Shown piece by piece: positions 43,919 through 53,081 of a stretch of 64,000 nt of DNA. The notes under the pieces are model-generated. The model was not told where the DNA came from. It saw nothing but the letters and a program-made list of their open reading frames with translations, and ran no database searches. Source of the DNA: Bacteroidota bacterium (lineage in GTDB: Bacteria; Bacteroidota; Ignavibacteria; Kryptoniales; JAKASW01); contig JAJZVO010000004.1 in the NCBI GenBank assembly GCA_021845665.1, positions 1-64,000 of the forward strand, in the 5' to 3' direction. Numbering within the stretch: the first letter of the stretch is position 1; every line of letters starts with the position of its first letter. The position numbers and the translations under genes were made by a program.

Positions 43919-44142
43919 TATTGCCTCCCCTCTCTTTTTGGTTCTCCAACTCCCGCAACTTCTCTTTCAGTTCATCCACTAGCTTCACTGCATCGCGTGC
44001 ATAGCACGGTTTCGACTCATCATGGCGAAGAATACTGATCAAGAGTTCATGAAATTTAGGGCGAACATAAACCGCGTGTTTAGTTTCCTTTAGGTCAAAC
44101 CCAAATCCGGATAAAAGAGTTTCAAAATCATGTTGACTCCAT
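43908..44142 (-). pseudogene. hicA: HicA-like toxin remnant, frameshifted at the start
   Basis: A frame reads HDFETLLSGFGFDLKETKHAVYV, then PKFHELLISILRH and ARDAVKLVDELKEKL, consistent with a small HicA-type dsRBD-like toxin, though the key His of HicA is not certain (KHAVYV). It has no start codon in frame; ATG 44142 is one base out of frame (ATGGAGTCAACATGA), and removal of one A would restore it. The stop overlaps the hicB start. The pair is therefore a decayed toxin-antitoxin module; identity is moderate. Confidence 0.5.
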
Positions 44143-44158
44143 ACTTAATATACATGGC

Positions 44159-44440
44159 TTAGTTTATGCAACGCTGGACAAAATTGAGCTGCTTGTTGCT
44201 CGTCTCGATTGTGAAGTCCTCACGCTCCGGTGCCTGGTTTGCGCCCTTTGTGCCGAACGGAGGATTCGTGAGTATCACGTCGAACCGCTCTCCACGGTCG
44301 GGTTCGTAAATCGTATAGCCGAGCCTGATAGTACCATCCAGACCATGCAGAAAAAGATTGATGAGACCGAGTCGCCTCGGCCTTGCCACGAGGTCTTGCC
44401 CGAAAGTGTCTTCCACGAGCAATCCACTTTCATCTTCTTA
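44159..44440 (-). pseudogene. hsdM: Fragment of type I DNA methyltransferase HsdM
   Basis: The frame holds LLVEDTFGQDLVARPRRLGL, then GERFDVILTNPPFGTKGA and TSNKQLNFVQ. NPPF is the catalytic motif IV of N6-adenine methylases, and the flanking words are those of HsdM. Only about 90 residues remain of an expected 500 or so: the AdoMet-binding part before it and the C-terminal part after it are missing, and it ends abruptly 17 bp before the hicA remnant. It directly follows the broken hsdR. Confidence 0.75.
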
Positions 44441-44452
44441 CCGGTTTCCGTC

Positions 44453-45618
44453 TCAATTTCCATCGACAACAGGTTCATGAGCATACGCGTACTTGGCGAT
44501 CTCCCCGATAATTTTCCTGTTTGTATCAGGAACCGTGATCTTCTTCTCGACTTCCTGAAATGGGAAATCACGCTCATCTTCGAGCTCATCGTATGTCTCT
44601 TTACCCGTCTCTCTATCAATTTCTCCGACCTGTTCGCCTTCCTTCAGAAAGGCTCCGTTTATGAGGACATCGGAGCTGATCTTGTACGGCTCGTAATCAA
44701 CAAGCCAGCCGTCAGCAATCGCCTCATCGGTGGTATACCGAGAAACAACTTCTTTAAACAAAGTCAACGAGCGAGGAGCGGGAGTAGCAGTTAAACCGAT
44801 CCTGACTGCATCGAAGTACTGTATCACCTCACGCCATCTTGCAGTTTCACTTGAAGTATACCCTCTGTGACACTCGTCGGCAATGATCAGACCAAAGGCA
44901 TGATTTGGAATCGTGAAGCTGCCTAACTCCCGTACGGCCTGTGCCGCTAATGCCCTTCGGTCAACCAGGAACAGTATCCGTTTGAATGCACGAACCTCCA
45001 GGAGTCTGTATATCTGGGAAACGGTGAGAAAAGTCTTTCCCGTCCCGGTAGCCATCGCCACCAGCATCTCCCGCTTCCCATGCCTTATGGCTCCCTCAAT
45101 TTCCGATATGGCTTTCCGCTGATACGGACGAAGCCGTTCAATATCCGGGAGCGAATCCCACGGGAGATCGGAAAAATCCGTCGCCCCACGCTCATAGATC
45201 TCGGCCAATGCGTCAGGGGTTGGGTATGCAAATACCTGGCGCGACAGGTTCTTCTCTTCCCGCACGTCGAGGAAGTAAATCTTCCTCCGTTAGTCGAGTA
45301 GAGAAGTGGCACACCGTAGTTGACCCATTTCCCAAGGCCGTCCTTCACACCTTTCGAATAGCGTTTCGCCTGTTCAAGGACATTCTGTGGATCGAGCCCA
45401 ACCTTCTTTGCTTCCATGATGCCAAGGAGCTTTCCCTTCACAAAGAAGGCATAGTCCGCAGGACCGTTTTCGGTTGGGTATTCCTCTACGGCATGGTTAA
45501 TCAGCGAGGATGGTTTTACGTTCTCCGTGTACCGGACAATTTTCCACGGTTGAGGCAGGCTGCTGAGCTTGGTATTGATGCGCTCCCGCCGTGTTTGCCA
45601 CTCAAGTTCCTCGGACAT
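44453..45618 (-). pseudogene. hsdR: Type I restriction subunit HsdR, frameshifted and truncated
   Basis: The N-terminal frame (45618 to about 45285) has the PD-ExK nuclease core, D55 in GPADYAF and E69-A-K71 in IMEAKK. A one-base loss near 45285 shifts it to a second frame (to 44453) that starts YFLDVREEKNLSRQ and holds helicase motifs: ATGTGKT (Walker A), IIADECHRGY (DEAD-box) and GLTATP. The gene ends after the first RecA-like domain, so domain 2 and the C-terminus are lost. It sits head to tail with an HsdM fragment, indicating that a deletion joined two genes of a former restriction system. Confidence 0.82.
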
Positions 45619-45878
45619 TTGAGAAACTGCCGTCGACTCCTGGATTGTGGTTCAGAATTTTGCAGGGCGGACGAAATCTTCTCTCGGTGCGAATATTCCC
45701 CGAGCATCCTCGCGGCAACGACTAGCCCTGCGGTTAATGTTGAAATCTAAAGCAGGTGTGACAGATAATCAAATTCGCCCCCCACCGAACCGTCAGCTTT
45801 TCTTGTCCGGCCGCCTTCCCTTCCGACTCCTCCGACTTTCTTTTCTCCATTGCTTTACGGTATCCTTCAGCAACCCGG

Positions 45879-46220
45879 TTATAGCTCTTCCGGCGCTCCT
45901 ATTCCTCTGCGGCCTCGCATTCTTCCTCGAATCTCTTCAACTCCTCTGTCTCTGCGGTAATCGAAAAGCGTGTCGAATCCTGCTAAGAACGGGATGTTTA
46001 TTCGTTCCAATCTCAGTCCATGCCTGGTTCCGCTGACGGGTGCGGCTCTGCCCGTTTCGCTGAGATAGTCTTCATGGATCTTTACAAGCACGGCAGCACG
46101 GTGCTGTTCAAAGATCAACTTCTCGATCAGGTAATCAATGATGAAAGCTTCGTCGATTCCGTTGTTGTGTAGACGGGATGCTGCAACTGCCCCTCGAAGG
46201 ATTTCGTCCCGGTTGCTCAT
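45879..46220 (-). CDS. Hypothetical protein upstream of hsdR remnant
   Basis: A 113-residue product with a helical start (ILRGAVAASRLHNNGIDEAFIIDYLIEKLIF) quoted here in part only, and a basic end. No family is recognised. In a different frame just downstream (about 45870 to 45750) a Glu/Lys-rich helical sequence (YNRVAEGYRKAMEKRK) with one TAG looks like the continuation, so the gene may itself be frameshifted. A good GAGGAAATGA start is present at 46220. Confidence 0.4.
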   Translation of the reverse strand: MSNRDEILRGAVAASRLHNNGIDEAFIIDYLIEKLIFEQHRAAVLVKIHEDYLSETGRAAPVSGTRHGLRLERINIPFLAGFDTLFDYRRDRGVEEIRGRMRGRRGIGAPEEL

Positions 46221-46361
46221 TCATTTCCTCCTGACTTTATGCTTTAAGATACCCGAGGCGCCGTTAACTGTCGTATCATTGCATGATAATAATACTTCGC
46301 ATTAAGTATCGTGCTTCAGGCCAAAATCACATGAGCCCGAACATCGATGCCGAGTTAAGCG

Positions 46362-46910
46362 CTATTCGCTCCGGCCCGGCTGAAGCCTGCGAGTCTCCGT
46401 AATCACTTCGCGGAGGGTGTCGGCAAACAGTTCTCGTATCGTATCGGGCACCTTACCATCATACACCTGGTGAAGCTTTTCGAACTTCGCGATCTGCTGA
46501 TCCGGCGGAGCGTTCATGCGTTCGTAGACGTTGAAACCGGCTCGTAAAGACTGCAGCATCGACCGCATGTTGTCGATCTTGTCGCAGGCCGAGATCGCAA
46601 GTGTTTCTTTGTTCGCGGAGCCGATTCTTTCAAGATAAGCTTGCTGCCTTTCAGTCCAGCTGTGACTCTTGTCCGGTTCGGTGGCATCAGAATCCTCAAT
46701 CGTGTCGTGCAGTATTCCGGCAGCAACAACCTCCTCGTCGAAGTCAGCCTCCCGAAGCATCATACCCACCTTCACGGGGTGCGCAATATACGGAATATCC
46801 CTTTCGGGATTCTTGCGCTTCTTGCCATTGTGCTTAATTGCAGCAAACTCCACCGCTCTGGCGATTACGCCGCCGTTGCCCGCAAGCAACCCATTTGTTC
46901 CTGTCTCCAC
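46362..46910 (-). CDS. HD-domain phosphohydrolase (SpoT/MESH1-like)
   Basis: A 182-residue protein with an HD fold: FAAIKHNGKKRK, YIAHPVKVGMML and AGILHDTIEDSD give the metal-binding H...HD...D set, close to the hydrolase half of RelA/SpoT and single-domain MESH1-like enzymes that cut (p)ppGpp or related nucleotides. No synthetase domain is present. GTG 46910 is chosen because GGAGG lies five bases before it; longer forms from 46994 lack such a site. It stands alone at the right part of the island region, so it may be cargo or an old chromosomal gene. Confidence 0.75.
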   Translation of the reverse strand: METGTNGLLAGNGGVIARAVEFAAIKHNGKKRKNPERDIPYIAHPVKVGMMLREADFDEEVVAAGILHDTIEDSDATEPDKSHSWTERQQAYLERIGSANKETLAISACDKIDNMRSMLQSLRAGFNVYERMNAPPDQQIAKFEKLHQVYDGKVPDTIRELFADTLREVITETRRLQPGRSE

Positions 46911-47601
46911 AATTACCTCCAATATTTTTTTTGCTTTTCCCAAGCTCGCGGTAAGAAGCCGAGCCGATCTCAATAACAACTCAGTAGTCGTCACAACTGA
47001 AACATCATCCCTGCCCCGCTGACTTCGAGGACAAATCTACCGATGATCAACCTACATCAAAATAGGGACTTGATATTAACCTGCCCCCGCCCTGATGCCA
47101 ACGGACTTATAACGATATAGATATGGCTCCAAACCGGTATACTCCCCCCCCCACAAATATGCAGTGATCCACCAACCGACTCAGGCAAGAGTAGATTGTT
47201 GTCCCTCCTATTTAATCGACGATAAAATAGGCCAGTGCACATAAAAGAGATATTGCTCACCTATCCTGAACCAGCGACGTGGGGCCCTCCTTTTCGCAAC
47301 GAATACCGGTTAGTGGATTATTACATTCGCGTATTTGAATGTCTACAAGCATTCTTACCGCTCCCATGTTCTTTCCTTTACTGGACGTGCCAAAAGCAAA
47401 TCCCCTGCTCGCTTTAAACTTGTTGCATCCCTTGTTTCCACCCACGCGGTCAATCGGCATGAACGTACATTCTTCTTCGCGGGCAGAACTGCGGCGCTCA
47501 GAATTCCCGGGTTGAAGGACGAATTGCAAACGGACGTCTCTTTTCTCAAGACGTTCAAAAAGAGCCCTTCCAATTGAAAGTCGCGGCGCTTCTGAAAGGA
47601 A
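46911..47601. other. Gene-poor region at the probable right boundary of the second island
   Basis: About 690 bp without a gene I can support. Frames of 70-90 codons on both strands overlap one another and lack ribosome-binding sites. A C-run lies near 47141-47150. No copy of the tRNA-Ala 3' end was found, so the boundary is only approximate. Confidence 0.45.
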
Positions 47602-48096
47602 TCAGCTCCGTCTTTCCCTATAGAATCCTATCAAATCGGTATTAACCGGCTGGTACCCGAGCTCCCTCTGCAACGCCACGATCTGACCGCGGTGGTAAGT
47701 GAAATGATTGAAGAGCTGGTTGAAGGCCCACAGCTTGGGGTGATAATATTTGTTGCCCCTTGAATCCTGATATCCCATCATTGCCTGGGGCTGCGAGTCG
47801 TTCACCCCTGCAAGGACACCGGTCATTCTGTTGTCGAGATCATCCCAGGCTTTCCGGAAGTCTTCAACGCTCTTTAGCTGCGAAGCGTCGAGAGGGGTAA
47901 CTTGATTCCCTTCAAGCCTGCTGAGCCAAATGTTTTCGGCGTTCACCATGTGAAACAGTGTTCCCTGTATCCCTCCATGACTTGAGTGAAGATCTTTCGA
48001 AAAATCTTCCTGCTTCACTTGAGCAAGGGAGTCAAGAAGTCTTACTTTCGCCCATTGATTGTATTCGAAAAGCTCCAACAGATCATCCCTGTTCAT
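47602..48096 (-). CDS. DinB-family metal-binding protein
   Basis: A 164-residue four-helix-bundle protein of the DinB/YfiT superfamily. The probable metal ligands H49 (TLFHMVNAE), H131 and H135 (LFNHFTYHRGQI) are in their usual places, and EYNQWAK opens the fold. Members include thiol-dependent transferases and hydrolases; the substrate here is unknown. It precedes rpsT on the same strand with a 150-bp gap and is a chromosomal gene, marking the end of the island. Confidence 0.9.
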   Translation of the reverse strand: MNRDDLLELFEYNQWAKVRLLDSLAQVKQEDFSKDLHSSHGGIQGTLFHMVNAENIWLSRLEGNQVTPLDASQLKSVEDFRKAWDDLDNRMTGVLAGVNDSQPQAMMGYQDSRGNKYYHPKLWAFNQLFNHFTYHRGQIVALQRELGYQPVNTDLIGFYRERRS

Positions 48097-48246
48097 TTTG
48101 CATCTCCGTCAATTTAGAAAGAAGCCTAAGAATGGAACAGCCCGGAAGTGAAACAAGTTGCATAATGAGGTGAAATGACGTTCGAGTTTCTATCCGTAGT
48201 GCGACGGGCGGGGGCGAGGACACCCCCGGCCGACTCGCGCGCTGAA

Positions 48247-48522
48247 TTACGCCGCTTGGGCCGGCGGTGTGCTAAGCTTATTGAGATGCTTCGCCAGTTT
48301 GGATTTCTGATTGGCGGCTTTCCGTTTATGGATAATTCCTTTCGCGGCCAGCTTATCCAGAGCAGACGTCGCCTCCTTCATCGCGGCGGTTGCCTTCTCC
48401 TTGTCAATTTCGGTCTTTGCTTTCTTGAGAAGCGTCTTGACCTCAGACTTGATTTCCCTGTTGACAGCACGATGTTTGTCGCTCTGGCGGGCTCTTTTTT
48501 CCGCCGACTTGTGTTGTGCCAT
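48247..48522 (-). CDS. rpsT: 30S ribosomal protein S20
   Basis: A 91-residue, highly basic helical protein starting AQHKSAEKRARQS, with KSEVKTLLKKAK and GIIHKRKAANQKSKLAKH in the usual S20 order. It binds 16S rRNA at the bottom of the 30S body. Size is normal; the Pro-Ala-rich tail (PPAQAA) is a little longer than in most. The gene starts 16 bp after the stop of the DUF4921-like gene. Confidence 0.97.
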   Translation of the reverse strand: MAQHKSAEKRARQSDKHRAVNREIKSEVKTLLKKAKTEIDKEKATAAMKEATSALDKLAAKGIIHKRKAANQKSKLAKHLNKLSTPPAQAA

Positions 48523-48537
48523 GACGATTCCTTTCTT

Positions 48538-49854
48538 TTATTTTAAGTAATATTTCAGCGGATTCGGCTGTAATTTGCACTCTTCCGCAACTCTCAAATA
48601 CTCAATTTTCTTTTCGTCCCTGAGCTTATAGAGAACCGGTACGAGCCGGTCGCGAAGCTCGACTGGAGTCATCGGGTTGATATAGATGCTGGTACCGCCT
48701 TCGAACCCTGCGGGGACATTTATTCTCCACTTTATCAAAATCCTCCAGGGCATTTTGTATACGGAGTCGATCGGCGTGTAGTACCATTCTTCGTTACACG
48801 AAATGAACGGTCCGGTGGCCGCATGTATTGCGTGGACGAGGTTGCTCATTCCCCGTATTTCTTCCTCGGAATGTTCCTGGGGGCGGGAAGCCTGCGACTT
48901 TGAGAATATCTCTATTGTAGGAAAGCGATGTCCGATCCCAGCGAAGGCGATGGCATAATCGTTCTCCGCGAACACGAGATTGTGGTGCCCGGCGAAGTTA
49001 GGTCCGTACTCATTGAAGCAGTTCGGATCTTCACGGACCATCCTGGTTTGATCGCCGATAGACGCCCCCCACTCGTCGAGGGCGACAAGCTGCTTGTGGA
49101 GATGGTCGACGGATGCGCCCGCCGGGCTCAACCAGTTCTGGAAAATGCTTATGTACCTCGCGTACCTGTTCGTCGAAAAGATATCGATCATCGAATCTAT
49201 TGCGAACCTAATGTAATGATAATGCTCCTCGGGAGTCAGATCGCCGGAGGATAAGAGCTGGTTGTCGAATTTCGCCTCCGGAAGGAAATGTTTATGCGCG
49301 ATTATGATCTCGTGACTCCCACCGAAGAATGAGTCGGCAAGATGAAGCTTTTCTTCAAGCGGGGCTTTCTCGACTTCCTCGAATGATTTGCCCAGCCTGT
49401 TCATCTTGTAGTTAATGATATCGATGATATGCCTGAGCCCCACCGGGTTATTAATATAACTCTCACGCCACTTGACCTGCTTGGGCGTGAGCTTGTAGCT
49501 GTAGTTCTTTCTCCAGTAGTCAAGGGTGACGATCTCGAAAAGGTTCGGTACCCGTCTGAAAACCGGAGAGGTTTCAGTGTACCTGTCCGGTGCGAGGTAC
49601 TCAAGCTTCACGAAGTTATTCCCGTCCCTCACCAGGCGAGCTTTTTCGGGAGGTGTCTCGAAAAAACGAGTCTCGCAGAAGCTGCAGTAATCTTCCTTCT
49701 CTTTCGTTGCGATGTTCTTCGGCTGCACTGTCTGGCCGGCGGATACGGGCTTGCTGCTCCTTCCGGGCACTGCCCAGACCTCGGTACCGGTGAAAGGGCT
49801 CACCTGCTTGGTAGTGCCGTCAGGCATTATATGGTAGTAATTTGCGTAATCCAA
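48538..49854 (-). CDS. DUF4921-like protein of the GalT/HIT superfamily
   Basis: A 438-residue protein. Near the N-terminus IMPDGTTKQVSPFTGTEVWAV and a CSFCETRFFETPPEK motif (C-x2-C) are typical of DUF4921 proteins, relatives of galactose-1-phosphate uridylyltransferase. A VDHLHKQ motif (His-x-His type) lies near residue 255. A nucleotidyl-transfer role is possible but unproven. The start at 49854 is TTG; ATG ten codons later is an alternative. It is directly followed by rpsT. Confidence 0.8.
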   Translation of the reverse strand: MDYANYYHIMPDGTTKQVSPFTGTEVWAVPGRSSKPVSAGQTVQPKNIATKEKEDYCSFCETRFFETPPEKARLVRDGNNFVKLEYLAPDRYTETSPVFRRVPNLFEIVTLDYWRKNYSYKLTPKQVKWRESYINNPVGLRHIIDIINYKMNRLGKSFEEVEKAPLEEKLHLADSFFGGSHEIIIAHKHFLPEAKFDNQLLSSGDLTPEEHYHYIRFAIDSMIDIFSTNRYARYISIFQNWLSPAGASVDHLHKQLVALDEWGASIGDQTRMVREDPNCFNEYGPNFAGHHNLVFAENDYAIAFAGIGHRFPTIEIFSKSQASRPQEHSEEEIRGMSNLVHAIHAATGPFISCNEEWYYTPIDSVYKMPWRILIKWRINVPAGFEGGTSIYINPMTPVELRDRLVPVLYKLRDEKKIEYLRVAEECKLQPNPLKYYLK

Positions 49855-49980
49855 TTCGGGGTTCTTCCGAGAAAATACTGCAAAATTTAACTCTAATAGG
49901 GAGAAATAGCAAAGTAGACGGACTCGTTTGGTTTTCAGGCCATCGCAATTTAATTTTTTGCACCAACAAAGCAGGAGAAC

Positions 49981-50991
49981 ATGCCTTACACAATCACACT
50001 CATTCCAGGGGACGGAATCGGACCGGAGATCAGCAGTGCAGCAAAGCGCGTGGTGGAATCCACCGGCGTTAAGATTGACTGGGATGTCCAGGAGGCGGGA
50101 CTTAATGCAATCGACAAATACAAAGATCCACTTCCACAGTCGGTCATCGAATCGATCGGGAAAAACAAAGTCGCTTTGAAAGGACCCTTGACTACTCCGG
50201 TCGGGACGGGATTCAGGAGTGTAAACGTCGCGCTAAGGAAAGAGTTCGAGCTTTACTCGAATCTTCGTCCAGCCAGATCGTTCGAGGGAGTGAAGGCACG
50301 CTACGACAAAATAGACCTCATAATAGTCCGTGAGAACACGGAAGAGTTCTACAGCGGCATAGAGCACTACGTTGACGCGAAGAGAAGCGCGGCGGAGACT
50401 ATCGGCATTGTCACTCGAACGGGGTCGGAGAGAATAATCCGTTTCGCTTTTGAGTACGCGAGAGAACACGGCAGAAAGAAGGTCACGGTAGTCCACAAAG
50501 CCAACATACTGAAATATACCAGCGGTTTATTTCTCGACGTTGCAAGGTCTATGTCCAAGGAATACCCCGATATTGAAATGAACGACAAGATCATAGACAA
50601 CATGGCCATGCAAATGGTGATCAACCCGTACCAATTCGATGTCGTCGTGACTACGAATCTCTTCGGGGATATACTATCGGATCTCGCTTCGGGGTTGGTC
50701 GGCGGGCTCGGGGTGGCACCGGGAGCAAATCTCGGCTATAACACCGCGATCTTCGAGGCCGTACACGGTAGCGCGCCTGACATCGCGGGCAAGAAAATCG
50801 CCAATCCGTCGGCACTGATCCTGGCGTCCGCGATGATGCTCGAGCACATCGGAGAGCGAGACGCGGCGCGAAGGATCGAGAAGGCTGTTGCATCGGTCAT
50901 CAAAGAAGGGAAAAGAGTAACCAAAGACATCAACCCCGACCAGCCCGTTTCAACGGACGAGATGGCAGACGCGATTATCGAGAGCCTTTAA
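49981..50991 (+). CDS. NAD-dependent isocitrate dehydrogenase (isocitrate/isopropylmalate family)
   Basis: A 336-residue decarboxylating dehydrogenase: LIPGDGIGPEI at the N-terminus, NLRPARSFEGV, ENTEEFYSGIEH with the catalytic Tyr, VHKANILK with the catalytic Lys, and VVTTNLFGDILSD with metal-binding Asp. HGSAPDIAGKKIANPSAL near the C-terminus fits the NAD-type isocitrate dehydrogenases found in thermophiles and mitochondria; homoisocitrate or isopropylmalate activity cannot be excluded. AGGAGA lies seven bases before the ATG. It likely serves the TCA cycle. Confidence 0.9.
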   Translation: MPYTITLIPGDGIGPEISSAAKRVVESTGVKIDWDVQEAGLNAIDKYKDPLPQSVIESIGKNKVALKGPLTTPVGTGFRSVNVALRKEFELYSNLRPARSFEGVKARYDKIDLIIVRENTEEFYSGIEHYVDAKRSAAETIGIVTRTGSERIIRFAFEYAREHGRKKVTVVHKANILKYTSGLFLDVARSMSKEYPDIEMNDKIIDNMAMQMVINPYQFDVVVTTNLFGDILSDLASGLVGGLGVAPGANLGYNTAIFEAVHGSAPDIAGKKIANPSALILASAMMLEHIGERDAARRIEKAVASVIKEGKRVTKDINPDQPVSTDEMADAIIESL

Positions 50992-51037
50992 ATAAACCGC
51001 TCTCAGAAAGGGCGGTCAACCAAAGCGGAGGACCAAA

Positions 51038-51735
51038 ATGGCTGAAACTTCCAAAGATAAAAGAGTATTCAAGAACGGCCTGGAAATTAGATGGCTGGGC
51101 CACGCTGCCTTCAAAGTAAAATCGCCTGGCGGAAAGATAATCTACATCGATCCGTGGCTGGAAAATCCCGTGGCCCCTCCCGACGCAAAAGAGGCGGAGA
51201 GCGCCGACTTGATAGTTCTGACACACGGCCGTTTCGACCACGTCGGGAACACGCTCGAGCTCGCCGCGAGGGCGAATGCGAGAGTCGTCAGCAACTTCGA
51301 GATATAGGTGTTTTTAAAGAGCAAGGGTTTGCCGGACTCTTCTCAGACATGAAGCTTATCGCCTGGCTTTACAAACCGCATGTGGTGATGATGTGCATCG
51401 GCGGATTTTACACGATGAGTCCTATCGAAGCGGCAGAGGCCATCAAATTGCTGAAGCCGAAAATGGTTATCCCGATGCATTTCGGAACGTTCCCTGCGCT
51501 CAGCGGTAGCCCGGAAGCATTGAAAAAGGCGCTGCCGAAATCAGTTCCCACGAAAGTTGTCGCACTTAAGGCGGGCGAAGTTCTGGCATATTCCGGAATT
51601 TTCCGCCGGGACAGGACCCATCCCAGCGGAAACAAGCTTGAGCGGGAACTGCTGATGTCAAGGCATTGGCTGCCCAATGCTGGCCCGATGGTTTGCCCCG
51701 CTTTGATCGGCGATTCATGCAACTGGAACCCATGA
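51038..51735 (+). pseudogene. UPF0173 metal-dependent hydrolase, deleted and frameshifted
   Basis: The first frame (51038-51307) starts like a beta-lactamase-fold hydrolase: GLEIRWLGHAAFKVK, IDPWLEN and LTHGRFDHVGNTLE, then stops after VVSNFEI. Another frame continues with GLFSDMKLIAWLYKP and KPKMVIPMHFGTFP, the C-terminal part of the same family. The 80 or so residues normally between them are missing, so a deletion joined the halves out of frame. The metal motif is also altered: THGRFDH instead of THxHxDH. It is very likely non-functional. The last 30 codons after SGIF are beyond the normal end. Confidence 0.8.
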
Positions 51736-51841
51736 GCAAAGTTTTGTATCTAAGATTATGTGGAACCTGGGGGACTTTTTCAGGCCACTTTTCATTTTCC
51801 TAATTTTGACCATTACATGCAAATCTTTCGGACAATCAGTA

Positions 51842-53044
51842 ATGAAACGTTCACCTATCTATGTAGTACTACTGACAGTTTTCATCGACCTGCTTGGCTT
51901 CGGCATAATAATTCCGTTACTTCCCTTCTATGCCGAACATTTCGGCGCAACGCCGGTCGTCATAGGTTTACTGACGGCGGCTTACTCCTTCATGCAATTT
52001 CTATTCGTTCCCTTCTGGGGCCGGCTCTCCGATCGAATCGGTAGGCGGCCTATAATACTCATAAGCGTTTTCGGGTCGTTCATATCTTATCTCATGTTCG
52101 GGTTTGCCGGATCGCTCACCGTGCTTTTCATCTCGAGACTACTCGCCGGTTTCATGGGTGCCAACATCTCGACAGCTAACGCCTACATCGCCGATTCCAC
52201 ATCATTCGATGAACGCGCGAAGTATATGGGAATTATCGGTGCGGCATTCGGAGTCGGCTTCATGCTCGGTCCGTTCACGGGAGGGATAATGAGCAAGCTA
52301 AGTTACGGTGCGCCGGGCTTCCTTGCCTCAGGGCTCTCACTCATAAACCTGGTTTTCGCATACTTCGGGCTTCCCGAATCGCTGAACTCTAGGTCGGAAA
52401 AGTCCAGGAGAATCAGCCTCTTTAACTTTTCAGCGGTCAGGGAAGCATTCAAGAGACCCGCCATCGGAAGCCTCGTGATGGTATTCTTTTTTTACACGAT
52501 TGCCTTTTCGACACTCTACGTTGCATTTCCCCTCTTCACCGGAGAAGTTTTCAAATACGGAGCCGAGGCAAACGGCTATATCTTCGCATACATTGGTTTA
52601 GTCGGGATACTGGTACAGGGCGGTGCCACCGGCAGACTCGTAAAGAGATTCGGTGAAAAGGCACTGCTGATAACCGGTGTTGCACTCCTTTTTGCAGGCC
52701 TCACATTCGTTCCGCTGGTTCACACCCTGACGCCGCTGCTCATTCTTATAACACTTCTTGCCATCGGAAGCGCCCTTGTCACTCCATCGCTCAACAGCCT
52801 GCTCTCCAAATACGCCGGCGAAGGAAGGCATGGGAGCGTTCTCGGAGTCTCATCTTCTTTCTCGAGTCTTGCGAGAGTACTCGGACCTTTCTGGGGAGGA
52901 TTCATAATCAGCACCGCCGGCATTACCTGGCCGTTCTATACCGGCAGTGTTATGCTTCTGGCGGCACTGTTCTTCGCTCTGAAGATTCGGAGACTTTCTC
53001 CCCCTCCCGTAGAGGCTGCCGCGGTCGGAGCGACTTCCGAATAG
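51842..53044 (+). CDS. MFS efflux transporter (TetA-like)
   Basis: A 400-residue inner-membrane protein with 12 predicted helices. The N-terminal signature FIDLLGFGIIIPLLPFYAE and motif A WGRLSDRIGRRPI place it in the drug:H+ antiporter family with TetA-type proteins; residues ANISTANAYIAD (motif C-like region) and GGIMSKL follow. ATG 51842 is preferred; the in-frame upstream ATG at 51758 adds an extra hydrophobic stretch. No substrate can be given. It lies alone between the hydrolase remnant and a hypothetical gene. Confidence 0.9.
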   Translation: MKRSPIYVVLLTVFIDLLGFGIIIPLLPFYAEHFGATPVVIGLLTAAYSFMQFLFVPFWGRLSDRIGRRPIILISVFGSFISYLMFGFAGSLTVLFISRLLAGFMGANISTANAYIADSTSFDERAKYMGIIGAAFGVGFMLGPFTGGIMSKLSYGAPGFLASGLSLINLVFAYFGLPESLNSRSEKSRRISLFNFSAVREAFKRPAIGSLVMVFFFYTIAFSTLYVAFPLFTGEVFKYGAEANGYIFAYIGLVGILVQGGATGRLVKRFGEKALLITGVALLFAGLTFVPLVHTLTPLLILITLLAIGSALVTPSLNSLLSKYAGEGRHGSVLGVSSSFSSLARVLGPFWGGFIISTAGITWPFYTGSVMLLAALFFALKIRRLSPPPVEAAAVGATSE

Positions 53045-53081
53045 TTTGCTTTTTGTTGTTTCTTTTTGAATTTTTAGGCGT

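Noticed and set aside
47257-47577. Overlapping frames of 72-90 codons on both strands
   Set aside because: They overlap each other, lack ribosome-binding sites and show no family motif.
46911-47601. attR copy of tRNA-Ala for the second island
   Set aside because: No repeat of the tRNA 3' end found by eye here.
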